From: a virus
Reading direction: 5' to 3' (one strand)
Virus record (IMG/VR): IMGVR_UViG_3300032308_000424
Location: 1 to 48,736 of that record
Length of the DNA: 48,736 bases
In this document: positions 8,329 to 14,447 of the stretch, piece by piece
How the letters are laid out: every line of letters starts with the position of its first letter
Position numbering within the stretch: position 1 is the stretch's first letter
Program-made: the position numbers and the translations under genes
The notes under the pieces: generated by a model
Told to the model about the DNA's origin: nothing
The model's database searches: none
What the model saw: the letters and a program-made list of their open reading frames with translations, nothing else

Positions 8329-8352
8329 TTGGTCTTTGAAATTTTTTATAGT
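8323..8352 (+). promoter_or_regulatory. Early rightward sigma70-type promoter
   Basis: A perfect -35 TTGACA at 8323-8328 and a -10-like TATAGT at 8347-8352 are separated by 18 nt. The operator-like 16-mer covers the -35 box. The promoter points at the first plus-strand cassette and has a leader of roughly 290 nt before the first gene. Confidence 0.65.
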
Positions 8353-8597
8353 GGGGTGGGGGGTGTTAAGTATCAGGTCTAGGAAATTAAGTATCTAGTT
8401 GAGGGGGTGGGGGTCAAGATTTTGAAAAATTGGATTTGCGGGTGAGAAACAGTGTTTATAGCAGCTTGCCATCACCACACCAATTAGGGGGCATGGGGGT
8501 ATGGTGGGGTTCTTTGTATTCAGAAATAGCCCCCAAAGCAGAATAAAGTACCCATTTGGTAATATTGATGCATCGGTTGGGACAGCTCAGCCGATTC

Positions 8598-8614
8598 GGG
8601 GAGACTTTCTCCCC
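8598..8614 (+). repeat. 17-nt palindromic repeat, copy 1
   Basis: GGGGAGACTTTCTCCCC forms a 7-bp perfect stem with a CTT loop, extended to 8 bp by the flanking C and G. It lies 34 nt before the first early gene. Confidence 0.9.
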
Positions 8615-8648
8615 GACATTCAAACCTAGTCAACTCAAGGAGATCATC

Positions 8649-9116
8649 ATGACTAAATCAAAAGTAACTTCCTACACATACGAACAGTTTGCGGAGGGCT
8701 GTGGCAAGAACGATGCGTCTGTGCTAAACGCAAGCGACACATATCACACACAGTATGTGGCACTCGAAGCAGAGCACAGAGCAGATTGGGAACAACGCTA
8801 TGTGACGAACTACATGGTTGGTTACACATCCGTTCGTGACGGCATCAAGCCCATGACGCTTGCTCAGGCAACCAAAGCCTACGGCAAGAAACGCACAGAG
8901 CGTACTCGCACAGAAGAACTTGCGGTCAACGCAGGCAAGGCGAAGTTTCGCTATCACATCAGTCGCCCTGAGAAATCAGACGGCAAGAAGAAAGCTGTGG
9001 CTTTGCCCAAGCAACTCGTAAGCAACATCGTCAGCGAGATTATTGACGCTCAGTTGACCAAGGCACAGTTCGATGAGTTGCTTGCTCAGTTGCGTCAGTC
9101 TGTGACATTTAAATAA
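8649..9116 (+). CDS. First early gene, unknown basic protein
   Basis: A 155-residue protein, MTKSKVTSYTYEQFAEGCGK onward. I chose the ATG at 8649 because it follows CAAGGAGATCATC; an in-frame ATG further up would translate through the palindromic repeat. The middle is polar and basic (KAYGKKRTERTRTEELAVNAGKAKFRY), with a Lys-rich linker near residues 110-118 and a helical C-terminus (VSNIVSEIIDAQLTKAQFDELLAQL). No enzyme motif or membrane segment is visible. As the first gene behind the early promoter it is a candidate host-takeover or anti-defence protein, by position only. Palindrome copies flank it at 8598 and 9121. Confidence 0.6.
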   Translation: MTKSKVTSYTYEQFAEGCGKNDASVLNASDTYHTQYVALEAEHRADWEQRYVTNYMVGYTSVRDGIKPMTLAQATKAYGKKRTERTRTEELAVNAGKAKFRYHISRPEKSDGKKKAVALPKQLVSNIVSEIIDAQLTKAQFDELLAQLRQSVTFK

Positions 9117-9120
9117 TCTT

Positions 9121-9137
9121 GGGGAGACTTTCTCCCC
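9121..9137 (+). repeat. 17-nt palindromic repeat, copy 2
   Basis: A perfect GGGGAGACTTTCTCCCC, four bases after the stop codon of the first early gene. No T tract follows, so it is not a standard terminator. Confidence 0.9.
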
Positions 9138-9209
9138 GACACCGCATGAGGTTGGCTTGTGCGGTGTTTCATTCCCTGTCCAATCAATAATCTCAAGGAG
9201 TCAATAATC

Positions 9210-9458
9210 ATGTACCAACTGTTCAACCAATACCGCACCAAAGAAGTAGGTATCGTCAAGCTAGGCGCTCAAGAGTATCACCTGCAATACCACTACCCCA
9301 ACGGAGGCAGCAACTACGTTGTCTACGTCTTCAGCAAGAACCTAGCCGAGAGAGGGCGTGTATTCAGCACAGACGATGCGTTCTTCGAGTGGCTCGAAGC
9401 CCAGCCAAAACAACTAAACCTACCCTTTGGGGAGAAAGTCTCCCCATCTGCACTATAG
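9210..9458 (+). CDS. Small unknown early protein ending in a repeat-encoded peptide
   Basis: An 82-residue protein, MYQLFNQYRTKEVGIVKLGA onward, with the start at 9210 behind AAGGAGTCAATAATC. Residues 12-50 look like a small beta-rich fold (VGIVKLGAQEYHLQYHYPNGG, SNYVVYVFSKN), and residues 55-65 form a helix. The last nine residues include GEKVSP (74-79), which is encoded by the inverted copy of the 17-nt palindrome just before the stop. The repeat therefore seems to have supplied the C-terminal tail. Function unknown. Confidence 0.6.
   Translation: MYQLFNQYRTKEVGIVKLGAQEYHLQYHYPNGGSNYVVYVFSKNLAERGRVFSTDDAFFEWLEAQPKQLNLPFGEKVSPSAL
9429..9445 (-). repeat. 17-nt palindromic repeat, copy 3 (inverted, inside a gene)
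   Basis: GGGGAGAAAGTCTCCCC, the reverse complement of the other copies, lies in the 3' end of the 82-residue gene and is translated as GEKVSP. Confidence 0.9.
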
Positions 9459-9822
9459 TGCGAGATTATTGAGGCAAAAAACCAGTCACGGCCAAATGTC
9501 CGACACTACAACCCCCGAACTAAGTTTGGTGTAACCCCGCAACCCGCATGAACAGTAGCGTTCCGCAAAAACTGTCCTATCTATCTATCTATTTAATATA
9601 TATTTATATATATAGATGTGTCTATTAGGGGGTGCTCATTCTTTTTCTTTGAGACGCTTGCTTTTTTAAGTTGGCGTTAGCTTCCCAGAAAAAAGATAGA
9701 TAGCAATGACACTTTTCGTGCTAAGCTAGTATCTGTGCGGTCTCCGACCTTACACCAAACTTAGTCACAGCCCTGTAGTGTTGGACATTTGGCCACCTCT
9801 CAATTTTGGAGTCAATAATCTC
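9459..9822. other. Gene-free region holding a large inverted repeat
   Basis: No plausible gene lies here. It contains the long inverted repeat described at 9490-9794, a run of four CTAT units at 9577-9592, an AT-rich core around 9593-9628, and the leader of the next gene. Confidence 0.75.
9490..9794. repeat. Large imperfect inverted repeat (about 100-nt arms)
   Basis: The outer arms are 9490-9534 and the complement of 9750-9794. Their outer 21 nt match except for one base (GGCCAAATGTCC, A or G, ACACTACA) and their inner 16 nt (ACTAAGTTTGGTGTAA) are identical, with an unmatched block of about 8 nt between. Weaker matching continues inward: GCAAAAACTGTC against GAAAAGTGTC, and CTATCTATCT at 9581-9590 against AGATAGATAG at 9694-9703. 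The core of about 100 nt between the arms is AT-rich at its left side. Possible roles are a replication origin, a recombination or insertion relic, or a structured RNA. Confidence 0.8.
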
Positions 9823-10527
9823 ATGTACGAAACATACCTCAAACTCAGCGCAAACGAGCTTCACAACCGCTTAACCGAGCGCAACCTGCACCCAGCCGAG
9901 ATCGAACGGATCAAGACTGAGGTCTCTGAACTCAAAGAAACCCTGCGTGTCTCACGCATCACACGCACACAGCGCAAGGCCGAGTGGGACAAAGTACTGC
10001 AACCCCTGCGCTACGAGATCAATAATGCCAAAGTTGGCATGAGATACGGCGGGGAGAAAGTCTCCCCAGAACGACAACACGCCTTCAGCGAGTACATACG
10101 CATCATGGAGAAGCTGCTTGCCATGCTAGATGCCCCATACAAAGCGCTAGACCACACCCCCATACAGATCGCTCGTGACAAGGGACTGCCCAACGATGGC
10201 GAGCACTGGACTGACTGGATACCTGCAAGGGTCAAGGAGAAGGTAACCGCCCTGTTCGATGCCGTACCCGTAGCACCAAGGGGCAAGCGCAAGACGCCCT
10301 TCCAACGCACGATGCTCCCTCATCAGCACGAGACAGCCAAGGTGAGATTATTGACCAAGACAAGGAAAGAGATGGAAACGCTCGAACGCAAGATCGCAAT
10401 CAACGCATCAGACGAACGCACAAACAAACTCAAACAGATGCAAAGAGCCATCAAGATTATTGAGGCTCTGGACAAGAACGAAGCTGTACCAGCCACATGG
10501 ACAAAACTCAACATGGGGGAGGACTGA
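9823..10527 (+). CDS. Unknown coiled-coil protein with an embedded palindrome
   Basis: A 234-residue charged helical protein, MYETYLKLSANELHNRLTER onward. I chose the ATG at 9823, which has TTTGGAG about 11 nt upstream. Residues about 8-60 and 185-225 are predicted coiled coil (IERIKTEVSELKETLRVSR; RKEMETLERKIAINASDER). Residues 76-83 (GGEKVSPE) are encoded by an inverted copy of the 17-nt palindrome, placed between two helical parts where an insertion would be tolerated. A basic proline-containing linker (APRGKRKTPFQRT) lies near 168-182. No catalytic motif is visible. It follows the large inverted repeat, so a DNA-binding partner of that site is possible but unproven. Confidence 0.6.
   Translation: MYETYLKLSANELHNRLTERNLHPAEIERIKTEVSELKETLRVSRITRTQRKAEWDKVLQPLRYEINNAKVGMRYGGEKVSPERQHAFSEYIRIMEKLLAMLDAPYKALDHTPIQIARDKGLPNDGEHWTDWIPARVKEKVTALFDAVPVAPRGKRKTPFQRTMLPHQHETAKVRLLTKTRKEMETLERKIAINASDERTNKLKQMQRAIKIIEALDKNEAVPATWTKLNMGED
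10051..10067 (-). repeat. 17-nt palindromic repeat, copy 4 (inverted, inside a gene)
   Basis: A perfect GGGGAGAAAGTCTCCCC within the 234-residue gene, read in the same phase as copy 3 and giving GEKVSP. Confidence 0.9.
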
Positions 10528-10543
10528 CTATCAACATTCTTTT

Positions 10544-10560
10544 GGGGAGACTTTCTCCCC
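10544..10560 (+). repeat. 17-nt palindromic repeat, copy 5
   Basis: A perfect GGGGAGACTTTCTCCCC, 16 nt after the stop of the coiled-coil gene and before the seven-gene cassette. Confidence 0.9.
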
Positions 10561-10623
10561 GAACTGTTCGGCACTTGGGCAATGCCGCACACCATCCGCA
10601 ACCTGCCTACAAGGAGAAACAAA

Positions 10624-10914
10624 ATGAAAGTATCTGAACTAATCCAAGCCCTGAGTGAGATGCCACAGGATATGCCTGTGCATTTTTGGGCAAATGGCGA
10701 ACGCCAAACCATCATCGAAGTGCGTGATGTGGGTGACTGCGTTGATCTGTACGAAGAAGAAACACCACGCATCACAGTTTACTTTGAAGCTAACGCAGGC
10801 GCTCATCAAGTGGCGCAGTTCGACAGCGAAGAAACCTACATGGCTTGCTTCCCTGCATTAGAGCAGTTGGCCATGCTCAAGGGCTACACCATCACAGAAA
10901 GCAAAGGAAAATGA
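10624..10914 (+). CDS. Small acidic unknown protein, first of a seven-gene cassette
   Basis: A 96-residue acidic protein, MKVSELIQALSEMPQDMPVH onward, with the start at 10624 behind CAAGGAGAAACAAA. The opening MKVSELIQALSxMPQDxPV followed by a beta-rich part (TIIEVRDVGDCVDLYEEETPRITVYF) is a pattern I have seen in small phage and bacterial proteins of unknown role. A helix near residues 70-90 ends the protein. It starts a tightly packed run of seven genes linked by ATGA or TAATG junctions. Confidence 0.6.
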   Translation: MKVSELIQALSEMPQDMPVHFWANGERQTIIEVRDVGDCVDLYEEETPRITVYFEANAGAHQVAQFDSEETYMACFPALEQLAMLKGYTITESKGK

Positions 10915-10915
10915 A

Positions 10916-11158
10916 ATGAAACTAACAGTAGATACCTTAGACAACGAAGTCAAGAGTGCCGTCATCAATGTCGGCAAAGACAACGGGTACATCGAGGCTT
11001 TCGTGTGGGAAGGTGTTATGTGCCTCTATGTGTACAACAAAGAAGGTGATGTAGTGCATAACTATGCCATCACAACCGAGGACTTGCGTGCAAAAGGCGG
11101 TTGCACTACGCCTAAGTTCGAGCCTGCACAGGAAAACTACGAAGGAGAAGCATCATGA
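10916..11158 (+). CDS. Small unknown early protein
   Basis: An 80-residue protein, MKLTVDTLDNEVKSAVINVG onward. It follows the previous stop almost at once. The middle looks like a beta sheet (GYIEAFVWEGVMCLYVYNKEGDVVHNYAI), then a polar C-terminus with many acidic residues. No motif is recognised. Its stop overlaps the next ATG (ATGA), so expression is coupled. Confidence 0.55.
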   Translation: MKLTVDTLDNEVKSAVINVGKDNGYIEAFVWEGVMCLYVYNKEGDVVHNYAITTEDLRAKGGCTTPKFEPAQENYEGEAS

Positions 11159-11445
11159 CTTATGCCGAGCAAGCGAAAGCGTGGATACAAAACTCACCAT
11201 ATGTGGACATCCCTGTTGGGCGGTTCACGCTCAGATTCATGCTGACTATCGACAGAGATTGGGGCTGGGTTTGGGAGCACATGACATGGCTCCTCGCAGG
11301 AAAAGAATACTGGGAATCGCCAGAAGAGTTGTACATCGGTAATATTTACAACGACATGAATGCAGACCTGCACGACATGGAGTTCATCGATGAGTTGTTA
11401 GAAGCTATGAAGAACAAACCATTTAACCAAGGAGAAAGCAAATGA
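11155..11445 (+). CDS. Small Trp-rich unknown early protein
   Basis: A 96-residue protein with six Trp residues concentrated in the first two thirds (WIQ, DWGWVWEHMTW, EYW) and an acidic C-terminal half (NDMNADLHDMEFIDELLEAM). The start overlaps the preceding stop by ATGA. The Trp/Asp-rich make-up resembles small phage proteins that bind a host partner, but no function can be read from the sequence. Confidence 0.55.
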   Translation: MTYAEQAKAWIQNSPYVDIPVGRFTLRFMLTIDRDWGWVWEHMTWLLAGKEYWESPEELYIGNIYNDMNADLHDMEFIDELLEAMKNKPFNQGESK

Positions 11446-11669
11446 CAAAAGCAAAACACAAGACCAACATCCAGTTGGTCACAGACCTCATGTCGCACTC
11501 ACAGCAGGGCGCTCTCATGCAGGCGTTCATCATCGAGGCGATATCCAAGTACTCAGAACAAACCAAAGTCTCACCGCCTTGGTCTACCGACAACACATTC
11601 ATCAGCGAAGCCGCATGGCGTGCGTGTGCTGACGAGGCGCTCGAAGCAATCAACAACAGGAGTAAATGA
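11442..11669 (+). CDS. Small helical unknown early protein
   Basis: A 75-residue, mainly helical protein (MTKAKHKTNIQLVTDLMSHS onward; ALMQAFIIEAISKYSEQ; AAWRACADEALEAINNRSK). The start overlaps the previous stop by ATGA. Its last residues AINNRSK nearly repeat the end of the next protein (AIDNRSK), because both 3' ends carry the AACAGGAGTAA sequence that serves the following gene as ribosome binding site. Confidence 0.55.
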   Translation: MTKAKHKTNIQLVTDLMSHSQQGALMQAFIIEAISKYSEQTKVSPPWSTDNTFISEAAWRACADEALEAINNRSK

Positions 11670-11670
11670 G

Positions 11671-11835
11671 ATGAAATTAGCTATTGAACTAGCGTACGAG
11701 TTCGTACGCCAAGGCATATGGGATGAGGTGGACTTGAAAGAATACTTATTCTCTGAGTGTCACAGGATATTCCGACACGCTTGGAGTGCGGGCGCTAAGT
11801 CTGAACGCGAAGCAATCGATAACAGGAGTAAGTAA
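11671..11835 (+). CDS. Small unknown early protein
   Basis: A 54-residue protein, MKLAIELAYEFVRQGIWDEV onward. The ATG at 11671 follows ACAGGAGTAAATGAG. It is short and helical with aromatic residues, and ends EREAIDNRSK, like its upstream neighbour. The two short genes may share a duplicated 3' end. No function is recognised. Confidence 0.5.
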   Translation: MKLAIELAYEFVRQGIWDEVDLKEYLFSECHRIFRHAWSAGAKSEREAIDNRSK

Positions 11836-12023
11836 TGAAATCATGTAGGAACTGTGCGTTATCAACGCACACAGGCAATTGGAACGTAGGGCTTGCTTGT
11901 TTCAAAGGGCAGTTAGTTCAACGTGTGTCTATGAGCACAGAGGAGAACCAAGCGATGGACGCCCATCTACGGACAGTAGCAGATCGTTGCGAAGATTATC
12001 AACCAGAAGGAGAGAGCAAATGA
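11835..12023 (+). CDS. Small Cys-containing protein, possible zinc finger
   Basis: A 62-residue protein with Cys at positions 4, 7, 22 and 52 (MKSCRNCALSTHTGNWNVGL, ACFKGQ, ADRCEDYQ). A CxxC start followed by two further Cys suggests a small zinc-binding fold. The start overlaps the previous stop (TAATG) and its own stop overlaps the next ATG. A DNA- or protein-binding role is plausible; nothing more can be claimed. Confidence 0.5.
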   Translation: MKSCRNCALSTHTGNWNVGLACFKGQLVQRVSMSTEENQAMDAHLRTVADRCEDYQPEGESK

Positions 12024-12259
12024 GAGTAGTAAAAATCCGTGTGTTCGGCACATACAAACAGCCGTTCAACAATGCGTTCAAAGCAGACTGTATTGTCCTG
12101 CCTGCTGAGTTGTCAGACTCGATGCGTGATGAGGTGCTACGCAAGCATGACGACTTGTTCTATGTGTTCACCTCTGGTGATCCCATCGTGGGTGAGCACC
12201 ACACCTTCGAGGTGTATTCGTTCGATGTAATTAGTGAAGAGGAGGTAGCCCTCGCCTGA
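12020..12259 (+). CDS. Small unknown early protein, last of the seven-gene cassette
   Basis: A 79-residue protein, MRVVKIRVFGTYKQPFNNAF onward, with two beta-rich stretches (VVKIRVFGTY; HHTFEVYSFDVIS) around a helix (SDSMRDEVLRKHDD). The ATG at 12020 overlaps the preceding stop. A hairpin, CGCCTG at 12253-12258 with CAGGCG at 12264-12269, spans its stop codon, and the palindromic repeat follows 31 nt later. Function unknown. Confidence 0.55.
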   Translation: MRVVKIRVFGTYKQPFNNAFKADCIVLPAELSDSMRDEVLRKHDDLFYVFTSGDPIVGEHHTFEVYSFDVISEEEVALA

Positions 12260-12290
12260 GCAACAGGCGTGTTCGTTAGTGTGTTAGTTC

Positions 12291-12307
12291 GGGGAGACTT
12301 TCTCCCC
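12291..12307 (+). repeat. 17-nt palindromic repeat, copy 6
   Basis: A perfect GGGGAGACTTTCTCCCC between the small-gene cassette and the amidoligase gene. Confidence 0.9.
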
Positions 12308-12335
12308 ATTCTTTTTTATAACTCAAGGAGAATGT

Positions 12336-14414
12336 ATGTTTCAATTTACAAAGTTCGTAGTGGTTGACTCCGTTGGCCGCACCACAGGTATGCTGCTTGT
12401 GTCGTTCAGCAACAAGTACACTGTGTACAACGCCAGTCGGCGTCGTGTTATGACTGATGTGATGCGAGCCACCCGTGGCGTTGATCCTGTCAAGATTATC
12501 AATGACGCGCAGTTTGATATCTGGTTTCATGGCAGTGGCTATCGTATGAGCCCTGCTCATGGGGTCGAGACGCTGTCGTATCCCGATGCGCTTCTGTACA
12601 CCAATGACCGCTACGATATCAACCAGATGATGCGTGGTGTGCTTCGGCCTGCCTGTGCTTCAGATGGGCGTATCCATCCAGTTGATCGCCGTCTCATCAA
12701 TCAGCGTGTCGAGGTCGTCGTTGATAATTACATAACCAAGCAAGGCGGTACTGTGCCAGCCATCGAGCCACACGCTAAGTTCAAGGGCGGGTATTACTAC
12801 CAGTCTGCTACCTACAAGCTTGCTCGTAAGTCGTTCAAGCAGTTCGGCCATCTGGTTGCTCGTGCCAAGGCAGGTGATGAGTCTGTCTCTGACGATCGGT
12901 TGCGTTCAGCGTTCTACGATCTTGACAATCGCTACCACGACTTCGATACGCATATCGGTAGTGCGTATGCTGCCATCGAAGACTTCTATCTTGGCATTGT
13001 GCACTGCGACTGCGGTCACTACGAGAGCGATGAGAACACACACGATGTGCGTAACGATACATGGTGTGAGTCGTGCTTCGATGATGACGCTGTGTTCTGC
13101 GAGGATGAGAACGAGTACTGGCCTCGTGACGACTGCTACTACTCTGAGGCTCGTGATGCGTACTACTCGTACGATCGTGATGGCGAGAGTGATGATGACG
13201 ATGACGATGATGACGACCGCAGTCAACCGATCATGTCGTACTCAACCAATGTGCTCGATGTTATTGGCAATGAGTCTGGCATCAAGTCGTCTCACTTCGG
13301 TGAGTTCACGATGGGCATCGAGCTTGAGATGACTTCGGGCGATGACTCAAGCTACGAGGCCGCTGAGTCTGTGCGTAGCCGTTTGGGTTCCGCATACTGC
13401 ATCATCAAGAGTGACGGCTCGCTTCCATCCAACGGCTTCGAGGTTGTGACTTCTCCGCATGGTCTTGCCACGCACATCGAGAAGTTCAAGACTTGGGACA
13501 TTGACCCAGCCTATCGTGCATGGAATACAGGCAAGTGCGGTATGCACGTACACATCGACTCTCGTGCGTTCACTCAGATGACGCTTGGCAAGTTCCTGAT
13601 GTTCATCAACAGCTCTGCCAATGTCGACTTCATTCGCAAGATTGCAGGTCGTCATCCATCTGTCGATGAGCAAGCACGTAGCTACTGCGCCGCTGAGAAT
13701 CAGTCAATACTTGTCAACCCCAAGACTGCGGTCAAGGGTAAGTCTGGTGAGCGCTATCGCATGGTCAATATGTGCAACCTCGGCGCTCGTGAGGCTATGC
13801 GCTTGGGACTCAGCATGGACAACAGCTACAACGGCAGGTACAACACTGTCGAGCTTCGCATCTTCCGTGCCTCGCTCAAGAAGGAGCGTCTGCTTGCACA
13901 GATCGAGTTCACTCATGCGTCTGTCATGTTCTGCCGTGTCGCATCGTGGCGTGATCTCAACGGCACATCGTTCGTCAAGTGGCTCAAGACTGTGGCAGGT
14001 CAGTACCCTGCGCTAGTCAAGTGGTATGGCGTGCGTGCTGTGCATGGCGCATCCAAGCAGCCTTCTGCCCCTGCCGAGCTTACTTGTACTGACGCTGTGC
14101 CTCCCGTTGTTGCCGCCACAAGCCGACGCCCTCATGGGTGTGACCACGACTATCGGATGGAGATAGCGCATGAGGATGGCCGTGGTATACGTGACTACGC
14201 TAGCCGACACGGGCTGTACTTCACTTACTTCAGGGTGATGGGCTTGGTGCTAGCTGTGTTCCCGTACGACGGCAACGATCAGCAGATCGGTGACGAGGAT
14301 GTGATCTACGTTCGTGACAACGATGTGTGGCGTCTGCAAGAAGATGACTTCAACCCATTGGTTCAGGGTCAAAGCCCTGTGCCTGCCGATGTTAATGGCA
14401 ATGCTTCCGTTTAA
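12336..14414 (+). CDS. Amidoligase-family protein (glutamine-synthetase-like fold) with a Cys-rich insert
   Basis: A 692-residue protein with a C-terminal amidoligase domain at about residues 320-560. The fold's hallmarks are visible: GIELEM with Glu329 and Glu331 (metal binding), SDGSLPSNGFEVVTSP with Asp360 and Glu369, CGMHVHID with His404 and His406, and VELRIFR with Glu507 and Arg509. Such enzymes use ATP to form an amide bond between a carboxyl and an amine. Residues 1-210 have no recognised domain. Residues 223-267 hold C224, C226, C244, C247, C255 and C267, a likely zinc-ribbon pair, followed by nine consecutive Asp residues at 286-294. The start has AAGGAG upstream. The next gene is a class II glutamine amidotransferase, which could supply ammonia from glutamine. 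The ligase substrate is unknown. Confidence 0.82.
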   Translation: MFQFTKFVVVDSVGRTTGMLLVSFSNKYTVYNASRRRVMTDVMRATRGVDPVKIINDAQFDIWFHGSGYRMSPAHGVETLSYPDALLYTNDRYDINQMMRGVLRPACASDGRIHPVDRRLINQRVEVVVDNYITKQGGTVPAIEPHAKFKGGYYYQSATYKLARKSFKQFGHLVARAKAGDESVSDDRLRSAFYDLDNRYHDFDTHIGSAYAAIEDFYLGIVHCDCGHYESDENTHDVRNDTWCESCFDDDAVFCEDENEYWPRDDCYYSEARDAYYSYDRDGESDDDDDDDDDRSQPIMSYSTNVLDVIGNESGIKSSHFGEFTMGIELEMTSGDDSSYEAAESVRSRLGSAYCIIKSDGSLPSNGFEVVTSPHGLATHIEKFKTWDIDPAYRAWNTGKCGMHVHIDSRAFTQMTLGKFLMFINSSANVDFIRKIAGRHPSVDEQARSYCAAENQSILVNPKTAVKGKSGERYRMVNMCNLGAREAMRLGLSMDNSYNGRYNTVELRIFRASLKKERLLAQIEFTHASVMFCRVASWRDLNGTSFVKWLKTVAGQYPALVKWYGVRAVHGASKQPSAPAELTCTDAVPPVVAATSRRPHGCDHDYRMEIAHEDGRGIRDYASRHGLYFTYFRVMGLVLAVFPYDGNDQQIGDEDVIYVRDNDVWRLQEDDFNPLVQGQSPVPADVNGNASV

Positions 14415-14447
14415 TTCAATCAATTTTTATACCTCAAGGAGTTTATT

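Larger units (their letters stand above)
8238..8648. other. Divergent control region without convincing genes
   Basis: This stretch separates the leftward packaging genes from the rightward early genes. It contains two hairpins followed by T tracts (8252-8303), the early promoter with an operator-like site (8313-8352), a G-rich leader with three G-run clusters (8351-8365, 8402-8413, 8487-8509), a repeated TTAAGTATC at 8367-8375 and 8388-8396 (approximate positions), and the first copy of the 17-nt palindrome (8598-8614). I see no reading frame with a ribosome binding site in it. Confidence 0.7.

Noticed and set aside
8174-8350. A leftward late promoter upstream of the terminase genes
   Set aside because: TTGGAC-like and TAAAAA-like boxes can be found on the minus strand, but they overlap the operator and do not stand out from background. 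Late transcription may need a phage activator not identified here.
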